Of a DNA stretch of 64,000 nt, positions 44,257 to 57,944 are shown one piece after another; positions within the stretch are counted from its first letter, which is position 1, and every line of letters begins with the position of its first letter. The notes beneath the pieces were generated by a model, which did no database searches, was not told the origin of the DNA, and worked only from the letters and a program-made list of their open reading frames with translations. The DNA is from Calliopsis andreniformis (lineage: Eukaryota; Arthropoda; Insecta; Hymenoptera; Andrenidae), in assembly GCF_051401765.1 (NCBI RefSeq), contig NW_027480565.1:62001-126000 (forward strand). The letters are read 5' to 3'. A program made the translations under genes and the position numbers.

Positions 44257-44763
44257 ATGTTGATCCTAATAATCATACTTACAACCATAATAATCATAGT
44301 GATCATCATAATAACTACAATAATCATAATAAACGTAATTGTAATGTTAATAAGCATAGCAATAATCACAATAATCATAGTAACCATAATAATCTTAATG
44401 ATGATCATAATATCCATGATAATTATACCAAGATCCGTAATAATCATAATAATCATAATAGTAACCCTAATGTGTTCGGAAATAATCATAATATACATTA
44501 TACTTGCCATAACAACCATAATAGTCATAGTAGCCATAATAATCATAATAACCATACTCGTCATAATAATTATAATAATAACCATAATAAGCTTGGAAAT
44601 AATCATAATAACCGTTGTACTAGCCATAGTAACCATAATAATCATAATAACTATAATAATCATAATAGTCATAATAATAACCGTAATAAACTTGGAAATA
44701 ATCATATTTATCAGTATAATTGTAATAATAACCATAAAAATCATAATAGCCATAATAATCTGA
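44257..44763 (+). repeat. Mosaic short block (507)
   Basis: About 270 bases of Y1 join an internal piece of X471 (ATACTCGTC, AAGCTTGGAAATA), which joins the tail of X390 (CCGTTGTACTAGCC onwards). Relative to a b block 1134 bases (126 x 9) are missing. Confidence 0.85.
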
Positions 44764-45728
44764 ATGTTGATCCTAATAATCATACTAACAACCATAATAA
44801 TCATAGTGATCATCATAATAACTACAATAATCATAATAATCGTAATTGTAATGTTAATAAGCATAGCAATAATCACAATATTCAGAGTAACCATAATAAT
44901 CTTAATGATGATCATAATATCCATGATAATTATACCAAGATCCGTAATAATCATAATAATCATAATAATAACCGTCATGGGTTCGGAAATAATCATAATA
45001 TACATTATACTAGCCATAACAACCATAATAGTTATAATAGCCATAATAATCATAATAGTCGTAATAATAACAGTTATGAACTAGGAAATAATCGTAATAA
45101 TCATTATAATAGTCATAATAGCCATAAAAATCACAATAGCCATAATAATCAGAATGGTGATCATAATAATCATACTAACAACCATAATGATCATAGTTAT
45201 CATTATAATAAACAGAATAGTCATGGAAATAATCTTAATAATCATTATGATTATCGTAATAACCATAATCATCGTAATAACCATAATGATCTTAATGATG
45301 ACCATAATATTAATCATAATTATACCAAGATCCATAATAATCATAGTAACCGTAATAATAAACATAATAAGCTTTGAAATAATCATAATAACCTTAATAC
45401 TAGCCATAATAACCATAATAATCATAATAACTAGAGTAATCATAATAGTCATAATAATCGCAATAACCATAATGATCTTAATGATGATCATGATAATCAT
45501 CATAATTATACCAAGATCCATAATAAGCATAGTAACCATAATAAAAACATAATAAGCTTTGAAATAATCATAATAACCGTTATACTAGCCATAGTAACCA
45601 TAATAATCATAATAACTATAATAATCATAATAGTGATAATAATAACTGTAATAAACTTGGAAATAATCATATTTATCATTATAATAGCAATAATAACCAT
45701 AAAAATCATAATAGCCATAATAATCTGA
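44764..45728 (+). repeat. Block c
   Basis: Same type as 5529-6493, with the 1-base loss at about 45543. Confidence 0.92.
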
Positions 45729-48248
45729 ATGTTGATCCTAATAATCATACTTACAACCATAATAATCATAGTGATCATCATAATAACTACAATAATCATA
45801 ATAAACGTAATTGTAATGTTAATAAGCATAGCAATAATCACAATAATCATAGTAACCATAATAATCTTAATGATGATCATAATATTTATGATAATTATAC
45901 CAAGATCCGTAATAATCATAATAATCATAATAGTAACCCTAATGTGTTCGGAAATAATCATAATATACATTATACTTGCCATAACAACCATAATAGTCAT
46001 AATAGCCATAATAATCATAATAGTCGTAATAATAACAATAATGAACTTGGAAATAATGGTAATAATCATTATAATAGTCATAATAGCCATAAAAGTCACA
46101 ATAGCCATAATAATCAGAATGGTGATCATAATAATCATACTAGCAACCATAATGATCATAGTAATCATCATAATAAACAGAATAGTCATGGAAATAATCT
46201 TAATAATCATTATTATTAACGTAATAACCATAATGATCTTAATGATGACCATAATATTCATCATAATTATACCCAGACATATAATAATCAGAGTAATCAT
46301 AATAATAGGCATAATAAGCTTTGAAATAATCATAATAACCGTTATACTAGCCATAGTAGCCATAATAATCATAATAAACATACTCGTCATAATAATTATA
46401 ATAATAACCATAATAAGCTTGGAAATAATCATAATAAGCATTATTCTAGCCATAATAATCATAATAATCATAATAACTATAATAATCATAATAGTCATAA
46501 TAATAACCATAATAAACTTGGAAATAATCATATTTATCATTATAATAGCTATAATAACCATAAAAATCATAATAGCCATAATAATCTCAATGTTGATCAT
46601 AATCATCATACTAACCGCCATAATAGTCATAGTGATCATCATAATAACTACAATAATGATAATAATCGTAATTGTAATGTTAATAAGCATAGCAATAATC
46701 ACAATAATCATAGTAACCATAATAATCTTAATGATGATCATAATATCCATGATAATTATACCAAGATCCGTAATAATCATAATAATCATAATAGTAACCC
46801 TAATGTGTTCGGAAATAATCATAATATACATTACACTTGCCATAACAACCATAATAGTCATAATAGCCATAATAATCATAATAGTCGTAATAATAACAAT
46901 AATGAACTTGGAAATAATGGTAATAATCATTATAATAGTCATAATAGCCATAAAAGTCACAATAGCCATAAAAGTCACAATAGCCATAATAATCAGAATG
47001 GTGATCATAATCATCATACTAGCAACCATAATGATCATAGTAATCATCATAATAAACAGAATAGTCATGGAAATAATCTTAATAATCATTATTATTAACG
47101 TAATAACCATAATGATCTTAATGATGACCATAATATTCATCATAATTATACCCAGACATATAATAATCAGAGTAATCATAATAATAGGCATAATAAGCTT
47201 TGAAATAATCATAATAACCGTTATACTAGCCATAGTAGCCATAATAATCATAATAACCATACTCGTCATAATAATTATAATAATAACCATAATAAGCTTG
47301 GAAATAATCATAATAAGCATTATACTAGCCATAATAATCATAATAATCATAATAACTATAATAATCATAATAGTCATAATAATAACCATAATAAACTTGG
47401 AAATAATCATATTTATCATTATAATAGCTATAATAACCATAAAAATCATAATAGCCATAATAATCTCAATGTTGATCATAATCATCATACTAACCGCCAT
47501 AATAGTCATAGTGATCATCATAATAACTACAATAATGATAATAATCGTAATTGTAATGTTAATAAGCATAGCAATAATCACAATAATCATAGAAACCATA
47601 ATAATCTTAATGGTGATCATAATATCCATGATAATTATACCAAGATCCGTAATAATCATAATAATCATAATAATAACCATAATAGGTTTGGAAATAATCA
47701 TAATATACATTATACTACCCCTAACAACTATAATAGTCATAATAGCCATAATAATCATAATAGTCGTAATAATAACAGTAATGAACTTGGAAATAATCGT
47801 AATAATCATTATAATAGACATAATAGCCATAAAAATCGCAATAGCCATAATAATCTGAAAGGTGATCATAATAATCATACTAACAACCATAATGATCATA
47901 GTAATCATCATAATAAACAGAATAGTCATGGAAATAATCTTAATAATCATTATGATGATCGTAATAACCATAATCATCGTAATAACCATAATGATCTTAA
48001 TGATGACTATAATATTCATCATAATTATACTAAGACAAATAATAATCAGAGTAATCATAATAATAAACATAATAAGCTTTGAAATAATCACAATAACCGT
48101 TATACTAGCCATAGTAACCATAATAATCATAATAACTATAATAATCATAATAGTCATAATAATAACCGTAATAAACTTGGAAATAATCATATTTATCCGT
48201 ATAATTGTAATAATAACCATAAAAATCATAATAGCCATAATAATCTGA
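45729..48248 (+). repeat. Fused b-b block (2520)
   Basis: Y1 + X471 (45729-46589) like the b at 6494, then a Y3-to-Y1 hybrid of 408 (46590-46997, with the 18-base duplication), then X471, Y3 and X390. The switch from Y3 to Y1 lies between about 46667 and 46712. The second part (46590-48248) is a copy of 41818-43476 apart from its Y3-like start. Confidence 0.88.
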
Positions 48249-49213
48249 ATGTTGATCCTAATAATCATACTAACAACCATAATAATCATAGTGATCATCA
48301 TAATAACTACAATAATCATAATAATCGTAATTGTAATGTTAATAAGCATAGCAATAATCACAATATTCAGAGTAACCATAATAATCTTAATGATGATCAT
48401 AATATCCATGATAATTATACCAAGATCCGTAATAATCATAATAATCATAATAATAACCGTCATGGGTTCAGAAATAATCATAATATACATTATACTAGCC
48501 ATAACAACCATAATAGTTATAATAGCCATAATAATCATAATAGTCGTAATAATAACAGTTATGAACTAGGAAATAATCGTAATAATCATTATAATAGTCA
48601 TAATAGCCATAAAAATCACAATAGCCATAATAATCAGAATGGTGATCATAATAATCATACTAACAACCATAATGATCATAGTTATCATTATAATAAACAG
48701 AATAGTCATGGAAATAATCTTAATAATCATTATGATTATCGTAATAACCATAATCATCGTAATAACCATAATGATCTTAATGATGACCATAATATTAATC
48801 ATAATTATACCAAGATCCATAATAATCATAGTAACCGTAATAATAAACATAATAAGCTTTGAAATAAGCATAATAACCTTAATACTAGCCATAATAACCA
48901 TAATAATCATAATAACTAGAGTAATCATAATAGTCATAATAATCGCAATAACCATAATGATCTTAATGATGATCATGATATTCATCATAATTATACCAAG
49001 ATCCATAATCAGCATAGTAACCATAATAAAAACATAATAAGCTTTGAAATAATCATAATAACCGTTATACTAGCCATAGTAACCATAATAATCATAATAA
49101 CTATAATAATCATAATAGTGATAATAATAACCGTAATAAACTTGGAAATAATCATATTTATCATTATAATAGCAATAATAACCATAAAAATCATAATAGC
49201 CATAATAATCTGA
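48249..49213 (+). repeat. Block c, AATCAGCAT subfamily
   Basis: GATATTCATC, AATCAGCAT and the 1-base loss (about 49029). GAAATAAGCATAATAACC near 48862 is shared with the block at 51599. Private GGGTTCAGAAAT near 48465 loses the usual TTCGG. Confidence 0.92.
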
Positions 49214-50074
49214 ATGTTGATCCTAATAATCATACTTACAACCATAATAATCATAGTGATCATCATAATAACTACAATAATCATAATAATCGTAATTCTA
49301 ATGTTAATAAGCATAGCAATAATCACAATAATCATAGTAACCATAATAATCTTAATGATGATCATAATATCCATGATAATTATACCAAGATCCGTAATAA
49401 TCATAACAATCATAATAATAACCCTAATGTGTTCGGAAATAATCATAATATACATTATACTTGCCATAACAACGATAATAGTCATAATAGCCATAATAAT
49501 CATAATAGTCGTAATAATAACAATAATGAACTTGAAAATAATGGTAATAATCATTATAATAGTCATAATAGCCATAAAAATCACAATAGCCATAATAATC
49601 AGAATGGTGATCATAATAATCATACTAGCAACCATAATGATCATAGTAATCATCATAATAAACAGAATAGTCATGGAAATAATCTTAATAATCATTATTA
49701 TTAACGTAATAACCATAATGATCTTAATGATGACCATAATATTCATCATAATTATACCCAGACATATAATAATCAGAGTAATCATAATAATAGGCATAAT
49801 AAGCTTTGAAATAATCATAATAACCGTTATACTAGCCATAGTAGCAATAATAATCATAATAACCATAATAGTCATAATAATTATAGTAATAACCATAATA
49901 AGCTTTGAAATAATCATAATAACCGTTATACTAGCCATAGTAACCATAATAATCATAATAACTATAATAATCATAATAGTGATAATAATAACTGTAATAA
50001 ACTTGGAAATAATCATATTTATCATTATAATAGCACTAATAACCATAAAAATCATAATAGCCATAATAATCTGA
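49214..50074 (+). repeat. Truncated recombinant block (Y1 + X471 hybrid)
   Basis: Starts as the b at 52564 (AATTCTAATG, CTTGAAAATAATGG, CATAGTAGCAATAATAATC) and from about 49861 continues as the end of an a block (ATAATTATAGTAATAACC, AGCACTAATAACC). This is the join of the 2031-base deletion. Confidence 0.88.
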
Positions 50075-51598
50075 ATGTTGATCCTAATAATCGTACTTAC
50101 AACCATAATAATCATAGTGATCATCATAATAACTACAATAATCATAATAATCGTAATTGTAATGTTAATAAGCATAGCAATAATCACAATAATCATAGTA
50201 ACCATAATAATCTTAATGATGATCATAATATCCATGATAATTATACCAAGATCCGTAATAATCATAATAATCATAATAGTAACCCTAATGTGTTCGGAAA
50301 TAATCATAATATACATTATACTTGCCATAACAACCATAATAGTCATAATAGCCATAATAATCATAATAGTCGTAATAATAACAATAATGAACTTGGAAAT
50401 AATGGTAATAATCATTATAATAGTCATAATAGCCATAAAAGTCACAATAGCCATAATAATCAGAATGGTGATCATAATAATCATACTAGCAACCATAATG
50501 ATCATAGTAATCATCATAATAAACAGAATAGTCATGGAAATAATCTTAATAATCATTATTATTAACGTAATAACCATAATGATCTTAATGATGACCATAA
50601 TATTCATCATAATTATACCCAGACATATAATAATCAGAGTAATCATAATAATAGGCATAATAAGCTTTGAAATAATCATAATAAGCATTATACTCGCCAT
50701 AATAATCATAATAATCATAATAGTCATAATAATAACCATAATAAACTTGGAAATAATCATATTTATCATTATAATAGCTATAATAACCATAAAAATCATA
50801 ATAGCCATAATAATCTCAATGTTGATCATAAGCATCATACTAACCGCCATAATAGTCATAGTGATCATCATAATAACTACAATAATGATAATAATCGTAA
50901 TTGTAATGTTAATAAGCATAGCAATAATCACAATAATCATAGAAACCATAATAATCTTAATGATGATCATAATATCCATGATAATTATACCAAGATCCGT
51001 AATAATCATAATAATCATAATAATAACCATAATAGGTTTGGAAATAATCATAATATACATTATACTACCCCTAACAACTATAATAGTCATAATAGCCATA
51101 ATAATCATAATAGTCGTAATAATAACAGTAATGAACTTGGAAATAATCGTAATAATCATTATAATAGACATAATAGCCATAAAAATCGCAATAGCCATAA
51201 TAATCTGAAAGGTGATCATAATAATCATACTAACAACCATAATGATCATAGTAATCATCATAATAAACAGAATAGTCATGGAAATAATCTTAATAATCAT
51301 TATGATGATCGTAATAACCATAATCATCGTAATAACCATAATGATCTTAATGATGACTATAATATTCATCATAATTATACTAAGACAAATAATAATCAGA
51401 GTAATCATAATAATAAACATAATAAGCTTTGAAATAATCACAATAACCGTTATACTAGCCATAGTAACCATAATAATCATAATAACTATAATAATCATAA
51501 TAGTCATAATAATAACCGTAATAAACTTGGAAATAATCATATTTATCAGTATAATTGTAATAATAACCATAAAAATCATAATAGCCATAATAATCTGA
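50075..51598 (+). repeat. Block l (b minus 117)
   Basis: Y1 390, X354, Y3 390, X390. X lacks 117 bases (13 x 9) around its second HindIII word and has ATACTCGCC. Same deletion at 55456-56979. Private ATAAGCATCATAC near 50828. Confidence 0.9.
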
Positions 51599-52563
51599 AT
51601 GTTGATCCTAATAATCATACTAACAACCATAATAATCATAGTGATCATCATAATAACTACAATAATCATAATAATCGTAATTGTAATGTTAATAAGCATA
51701 GCAATAGTCACAATATTCAGAGTAACCATAATAATCTTAATGATGATCATAATATACATGATAATTATACCAAGATCCGTAATAATCATAATAATCATAA
51801 TAATAACCGTCATGGGTTCGGAAATAATCATAATATACATTATACTAGCCATAACAACCATAATAGTTATAATAGCCATAATAATCATAATAGTCGTAAT
51901 AATAACAGTTATGAACTAGGAAATAATCGTAATAATCATTATAATAGTCATAATAGCCATAAAAATCACAATAGCCATAATAATCAGAATGGTGATCATA
52001 ATAATCATACTAACAACCATAATGATCATAGTTATCATTATAATAAACAGAATAGTCATGGAAATAATCTTAATAATCATTATGATTATCGTAATAACCA
52101 TAATCATCGTAATAACCATAATGATCTTAATGATGACCATAATATTAATCATAATTATACCAAGATCCATAATAATCATAGTAACCGTAATAATAAACAT
52201 AATAAGCTTTGAAATAAGCATAATAACCTTAATACTAGCCATAATAACCATAATAATCATAATAACTAGAGTAATCATAATAGTCATAATAATCGCAATA
52301 ACCATAATGATCTTAATGATGATCATGATATTCATCATAATTATACCAAGATCCATAATCAGCATAGTAACCATAATAAAAACATAATAAGCTTTGAAAT
52401 AATCATAATAACCGTTATACTAGCCATAGTAACCATAATAATCATAATAACTATAATAATCATAATAGTGATAATAATAACCGTAATAAACTTGGAAATA
52501 ATCATATTTATCATTATAATAGCAATAATAACCATAAAAATCATAATAGCCATAATAATCTGA
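51599..52563 (+). repeat. Block c, AATCAGCAT subfamily
   Basis: Near copy of 48249-49213. Private GCAATAGTCAC near 51702 and AATATACATGATAA near 51752. Confidence 0.92.
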
Positions 52564-54204
52564 ATGTTGATCCTAATAATCATACTTACAACCATAATAA
52601 TCATAGTGATCATCATAATAACTACAATAATCATAATAATCGTAATTCTAATGTTAATAAGCATAGCAATAATCACAATAATCATAGTAACCATAATAAT
52701 CTTAATGATGATCATAATATCCATGATAATTATACCAAGATCCGTAATAATCATAATAATCATAATAATAACCCTAATGTGTTCGGAAATAATCATAATA
52801 TACATTATACTTGCCATAACAACGATAATAGTCATAATAGCCATAATAATCATAATAGTCGTAATAATAACAATAATGAACTTGAAAATAATGGTAATAA
52901 TCATTATAATAGTCATAATAGCCATAAAAATCACAATAGCCATAATAATCAGAATGGTGATCATAATAATCATACTAGCAACCATAATGATCATAGTAAT
53001 CATCATAATAAACAGAATAGTCATGGAAATAATCTTAATAATCATTATTATTAACGTAATAACCATAATGATCTTAATGATGACCATAATATTCATCATA
53101 ATTATACCCAGACATATAATAATCAGAGTAATCATAATAATAGGCATAATAAGCTTTGAAATAATCATAATAACCGTTATACTAGCCATAGTAGCAATAA
53201 TAATCATAATAACCATACTCGTCATAATAATTATAATAATAACCATAATAAGCTTGGAAATAATCATAATAAGCATTATACTAGCCATAATAATCATAAT
53301 AATCATAATAACTATAATAATCATAATAGTCATAATAATAACCATAATAAACTTGGAAATAATCATATTTATCATTATAATAGCTATAATAACCATAAAA
53401 ATCATAATAGCCATAATAATCTCAATGTTGATCATAATCATCATACTAACCGCCATAATAGTCATAGTGATCATCATAATAACTACAATAATGATAATAA
53501 TCGTAATTGTAATGTTAATAAGCATAGCAGTAATCACAATAATCATAGAAACCATAATAATCTTAATGATGATCATAATATCCATGATAATTATACCAAG
53601 ATCCGTAATAATCATAATAATCATAATAATAACCATAATAGGTTTGGAAATAATCATAATATACATTATACAACCCTTAACAACTATAATAGTCATAATA
53701 GCCATAATAATCATAATAGTCGTAATAATAACAATAATGAACTTGGAAATAATCGTAATAATCATTATAATAGACATAATAGCCATAAAAATCGCAATAG
53801 CCATAATAATCTGAAAGGTGATCATAATAATCATACTAACAACCATAATGATCATAGTAATCATCATAATAAACAGAATAGTCATGGAAATAATCTTAAT
53901 AATCATTATGATTATCGTAATAACCATAATCATCGTAATAACCATAATGATCTTAATGATGACTATAATATTCATCATAATTATACTAAGACAAATAATA
54001 ATCAGAGTAATCATAATAATAAACATAATAAGCTTTGAAATAATCACAATAACCGTTATACTAGCCATAGTAACCATAATAATCATAATAACTATAATAA
54101 TCATAATAGTCATAATAATAACCGTAATAAACTTGGAAATAATCATATTTATCAGTATAATTTTAATAATAACCATAAAAATCATAATAGCCATAATAAT
54201 CTGA
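52564..54204 (+). repeat. Block b
   Basis: Y1 with AATTCTAATG, ACAACGATAATAG and CTTGAAAATAATGG; Y3 ATAGAAACC. Private ATACAACCCTTAAC near 53670, changing the usual CCCCTAAC word. Confidence 0.92.
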
Positions 54205-55455
54205 ATGTTGATCCTAATAATCATACTAACAACCATAATAATCATAGTGATCATCATAATAACTACAATAATCATAATAATCGTAATTGTAATGTTAATA
54301 AGCATAGCAATAATCACAATATTCAGAGTAACCATAATAATCTTAATGATGATCATAATATCCATGATAATTATACCAAGATCCGTAATAATCATAATAA
54401 TCATAATAATAACCGTCATGGGTTCGGAAATAATCATAATATACATTATACTAGCCATAACAACCATAATAGTTATAATAGCCATAATAATCATAATAGT
54501 CGTAATAATAACAGTTATGAACTAGGAAATAATCGTAATAATCATTATAATAGTCATAATAGCCATAAAAATCACAATAGCCATAATAATCAGAATGGTG
54601 ATCATAATAATCATACTAACAACCATAATGATCATAGTTATCATTATAATAAACAGAATAGTCATGGAAATAATCTTAATAATCATTATGATTATCGTAA
54701 TAACCATAATCATCGTAATAACCATAATGATCTTAATGATGACCATAATATTAATCATAATTATACCAAGATCCATAATAATCATAGTAACCGTAATAAT
54801 AAACATAATAAGCTTTGAAATAATCATAATAACCTTAATACTAGCCATAATAACCATAATAATCATAATAACTAGAGTAATCATAATAGTCATAATAATC
54901 GCAATAACCATAATGATCTTAATGATGATCATGATATTCATCATAATTATACCAAGATCCATAATAATCATAGTAACCGTAATAATAAACATAATAAGCT
55001 TTGAAATAATCATAATAACCTTATTACTAGCCATAATAACCATAATAATCATAATAACTAGAGTAATCATAATAGTCATAACAATCGCAATAACCATAAT
55101 GATCTTAATGATGATCATGATATTCATCATAATTATACCAAGATCCATAATAAGCATAGTAACCATAATAATAAACATAATAAGCTTTGAAATAATCATA
55201 ATAACCGTTATACTAGCGATAGTAACCATAATAATCATAATAACCATAATAGTCATAATAATTATAGTAATAACCATAATAAGCTTTGAAATAATCATAA
55301 TAACCGTTATACTAGCCATAGTAACCATAATAATCATAATAACTATAATAATCATAATAGTGATAATAATAACTGTAATAAACTTGGAAATAATCATATT
55401 TATCATTATAATAGCACTAATAACCATAAAAATCATAATAGCCATAATAATCTGA
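54205..55455 (+). repeat. Block a
   Basis: Like a1 (CATAACAATCGC, ACTAGCGATAG, AGCACTAATAACC) but with AATCATAGTAACC instead of AATCAAAGTAACC. Confidence 0.92.
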
Positions 55456-56979
55456 ATGTTGATCCTAATAATCGTACTTACAACCATAATAATCATAGTG
55501 ATCATCATAATAACTACAATAATCATAATAATCGTAATTGTAATGTTAATAAGCATAGCAATAATCACAATAATCATAGTAACCATAATAATCTTAATGA
55601 TGATCATAATATCCATGATAATTATACCAAGATCCGTAATAATCATAATAATCATAATAGTAACCCTAATGTGTTCGGAAATAATCATAATATACATTAT
55701 ACTTGCCATAACAACCATAATAGTCATAATAGCCATAATAATCATAATAGTCGTAATAATAACAATAATGAACTTGGAAATAATGGTAATAATCATTATA
55801 ATAGTCATAATAGCCATAAAAGTCACAATAGCCATAATAATCAGAATGGTGATCATAATAATCATACTAGCAACCATAATGATCATAGTAATCATCATAA
55901 TAAACAGAATAGTCATGGAAATAATCTTAATAATCATTATTATTAACGTAATAACCATAATGATCTTAATGATGACCATAATATTCATCATAATTATACC
56001 CAGACATATAATAATCAGAGTAATCATAATAATAGGCATAATAAGCTTTGAAATAATCATAATAAGCATTATACTCGCCATAATAATCATAATAATCATA
56101 ATAGTCATAATAATAACCATAATAAACTTGGAAATAATCATATTTATCATTATAATAGCTATATTAACCATAAAAATCATAATAGCCATAATAATCTCAA
56201 TGTTGATCATAATCATCATACTAACCGCCATAATAGTCATAGTGATCATCATAATAACTACAATAATGATAATAATCGTAATTGTAATGTTAATAAGCAT
56301 AGCAATAATCACAATAATCATAGAAACCATAATAATCTTAATGATGATCATAATATCCATGATAATTATACCAAGATCCGTAATAATCATAATAATCATA
56401 ATAATAACCATAATAGGTTTGGAAATAATCATAATATACATTATACTACCCCTAACAACTATAATAGTCATAATAGCCATAATAATCATAATAGTCGTAA
56501 TAATAACAGTAATGAACTTGGAAATAATCGTAATAATCATTATAATAGACATAATAGCCATAAAAATCGCAATAGCCATAATAATATGAAAGGTGATCAT
56601 AATAATCATACTAACAACCATAATGATCATAGTAATCATCATAATAAACAGAATAGTCATGGAAATAATCTTAATAATCATTATGATGATCGTAATAACC
56701 ATAATCATCGTAATAACCATAATGATCTTAATGATGACTATAATATTCATCATAATTATACTAAGACAAATAATAATCAGAGTAATCATAATAATAAACA
56801 TAATAAGCTTTGAAATAATCACAATAACCGTTATACTAGCCATAGTAACCATAATAATCATAATAACTATAATAATCATAATAGTCATAATAATAACCGT
56901 AATAAACTTGGAAATAATCATATTTATCAGTATAATTGTAATAATAACCATAAAAATCATAATAGCCATAATAATCTGA
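55456..56979 (+). repeat. Block l (b minus 117)
   Basis: Same 117-base deletion and ATACTCGCC as 50075-51598. Private AATATGAAAGGTG near 56583 replaces the usual ATCTGAAAGG, so the recurring TGA is lost here. Confidence 0.9.
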
Positions 56980-57944
56980 ATGTTGATCCTAATAATCATA
57001 CTAACAACCATAATAATCATAGTGATCATCACAATAACTACAATAATCATAATAAACGTAATTGTAATGTTAATAAGCATAGCAATAATCACAATATTCA
57101 GAGTAACCATAATAATCTTAATGATGATCATAATATCCATGATAATTATACCAAGATCCGTAATAATCATAATAATCATAATAATAACCGTCATGGGTTC
57201 GGAAATAATCATAATATACATTATACTAGCCATAACAACCATAATAGTTATAATAGCCATAATAATCATAATAGTCGTAATAATAACAGTTATGAACTAG
57301 GAAATAATCGTAATAATCATTATAATAGTCATAATAGCCATAAAAATCACAATAGCCATAATAATCAGAATGGTGATCATAATAATCATACTAACAACCA
57401 TAATGATCATAGTTATCATTATAATAAACAGAATAGTCATGGAAATAATCTTAATAATCATTATGATTATCGTAATAACCATAATCATCGTAATAACCAT
57501 AATGATCTTAATGATGACCATAATATTAATCATAATTATACCAAGATCCATAATAATCATAGTAACCGTAATAATAAACATAATAAGCTTTGAAATAATC
57601 ATAATAACCTTAATACTAGCCATAATAACCATAATAATCATAATAACTAGAGTAATCATAATAGTCATAATAATCGCAATAACCATAATGATCTTAATGA
57701 TGATCATGATATTCATCATAATTATACCAAGATCCATAATCAGCATTGTAACCATAATAAAAACATAATAAGCTTTGAAATAATCATAATAACCGTTATA
57801 CTAGCCATAGTAACCATAATAATCATAATAACTATAATAATCATAATAGTGATAATAATAACCGTAATAAACTTGGAAATAATCATATTTATCATTATAA
57901 TAGCAATAATAACCATAAAAATCATAATAGCCATAATAATCTGA
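56980..57944 (+). repeat. Block c, AATCAGCAT subfamily
   Basis: AATCAGCATTGTAACC near 57739 and the 1-base loss at about 57759. Y2 has private ATCACAATAACTAC near 57028 and AATAAACGTAATTG. Confidence 0.92.

Larger units (their letters stand above)
48249..51598 (+). repeat. 3350-base deletion derivative of the 5381-base HOR
   Basis: Matches 51599 onwards up to about 49860 and then jumps to sequence corresponding to 55242. The jump removes 2031 bases, exactly 5381 minus 3350. The join lies in a shared stretch of about 21 bases made of ATAATAATCATAATAACC words, as expected from unequal exchange or a replication slip between short identical words. Confidence 0.88.
51599..56979 (+). repeat. 5381-base HOR (c-b-a-l)
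   Basis: Blocks of 965, 1641, 1251 and 1524 bases. It carries linked markers of a separate subfamily: AATCAGCAT in c, AATTCTAATG and CTTGAAAATAATGG in the next Y1. Preceded by a shortened copy (48249-51598) and followed by the first 2606 bases of another (56980-59585). Confidence 0.9.
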
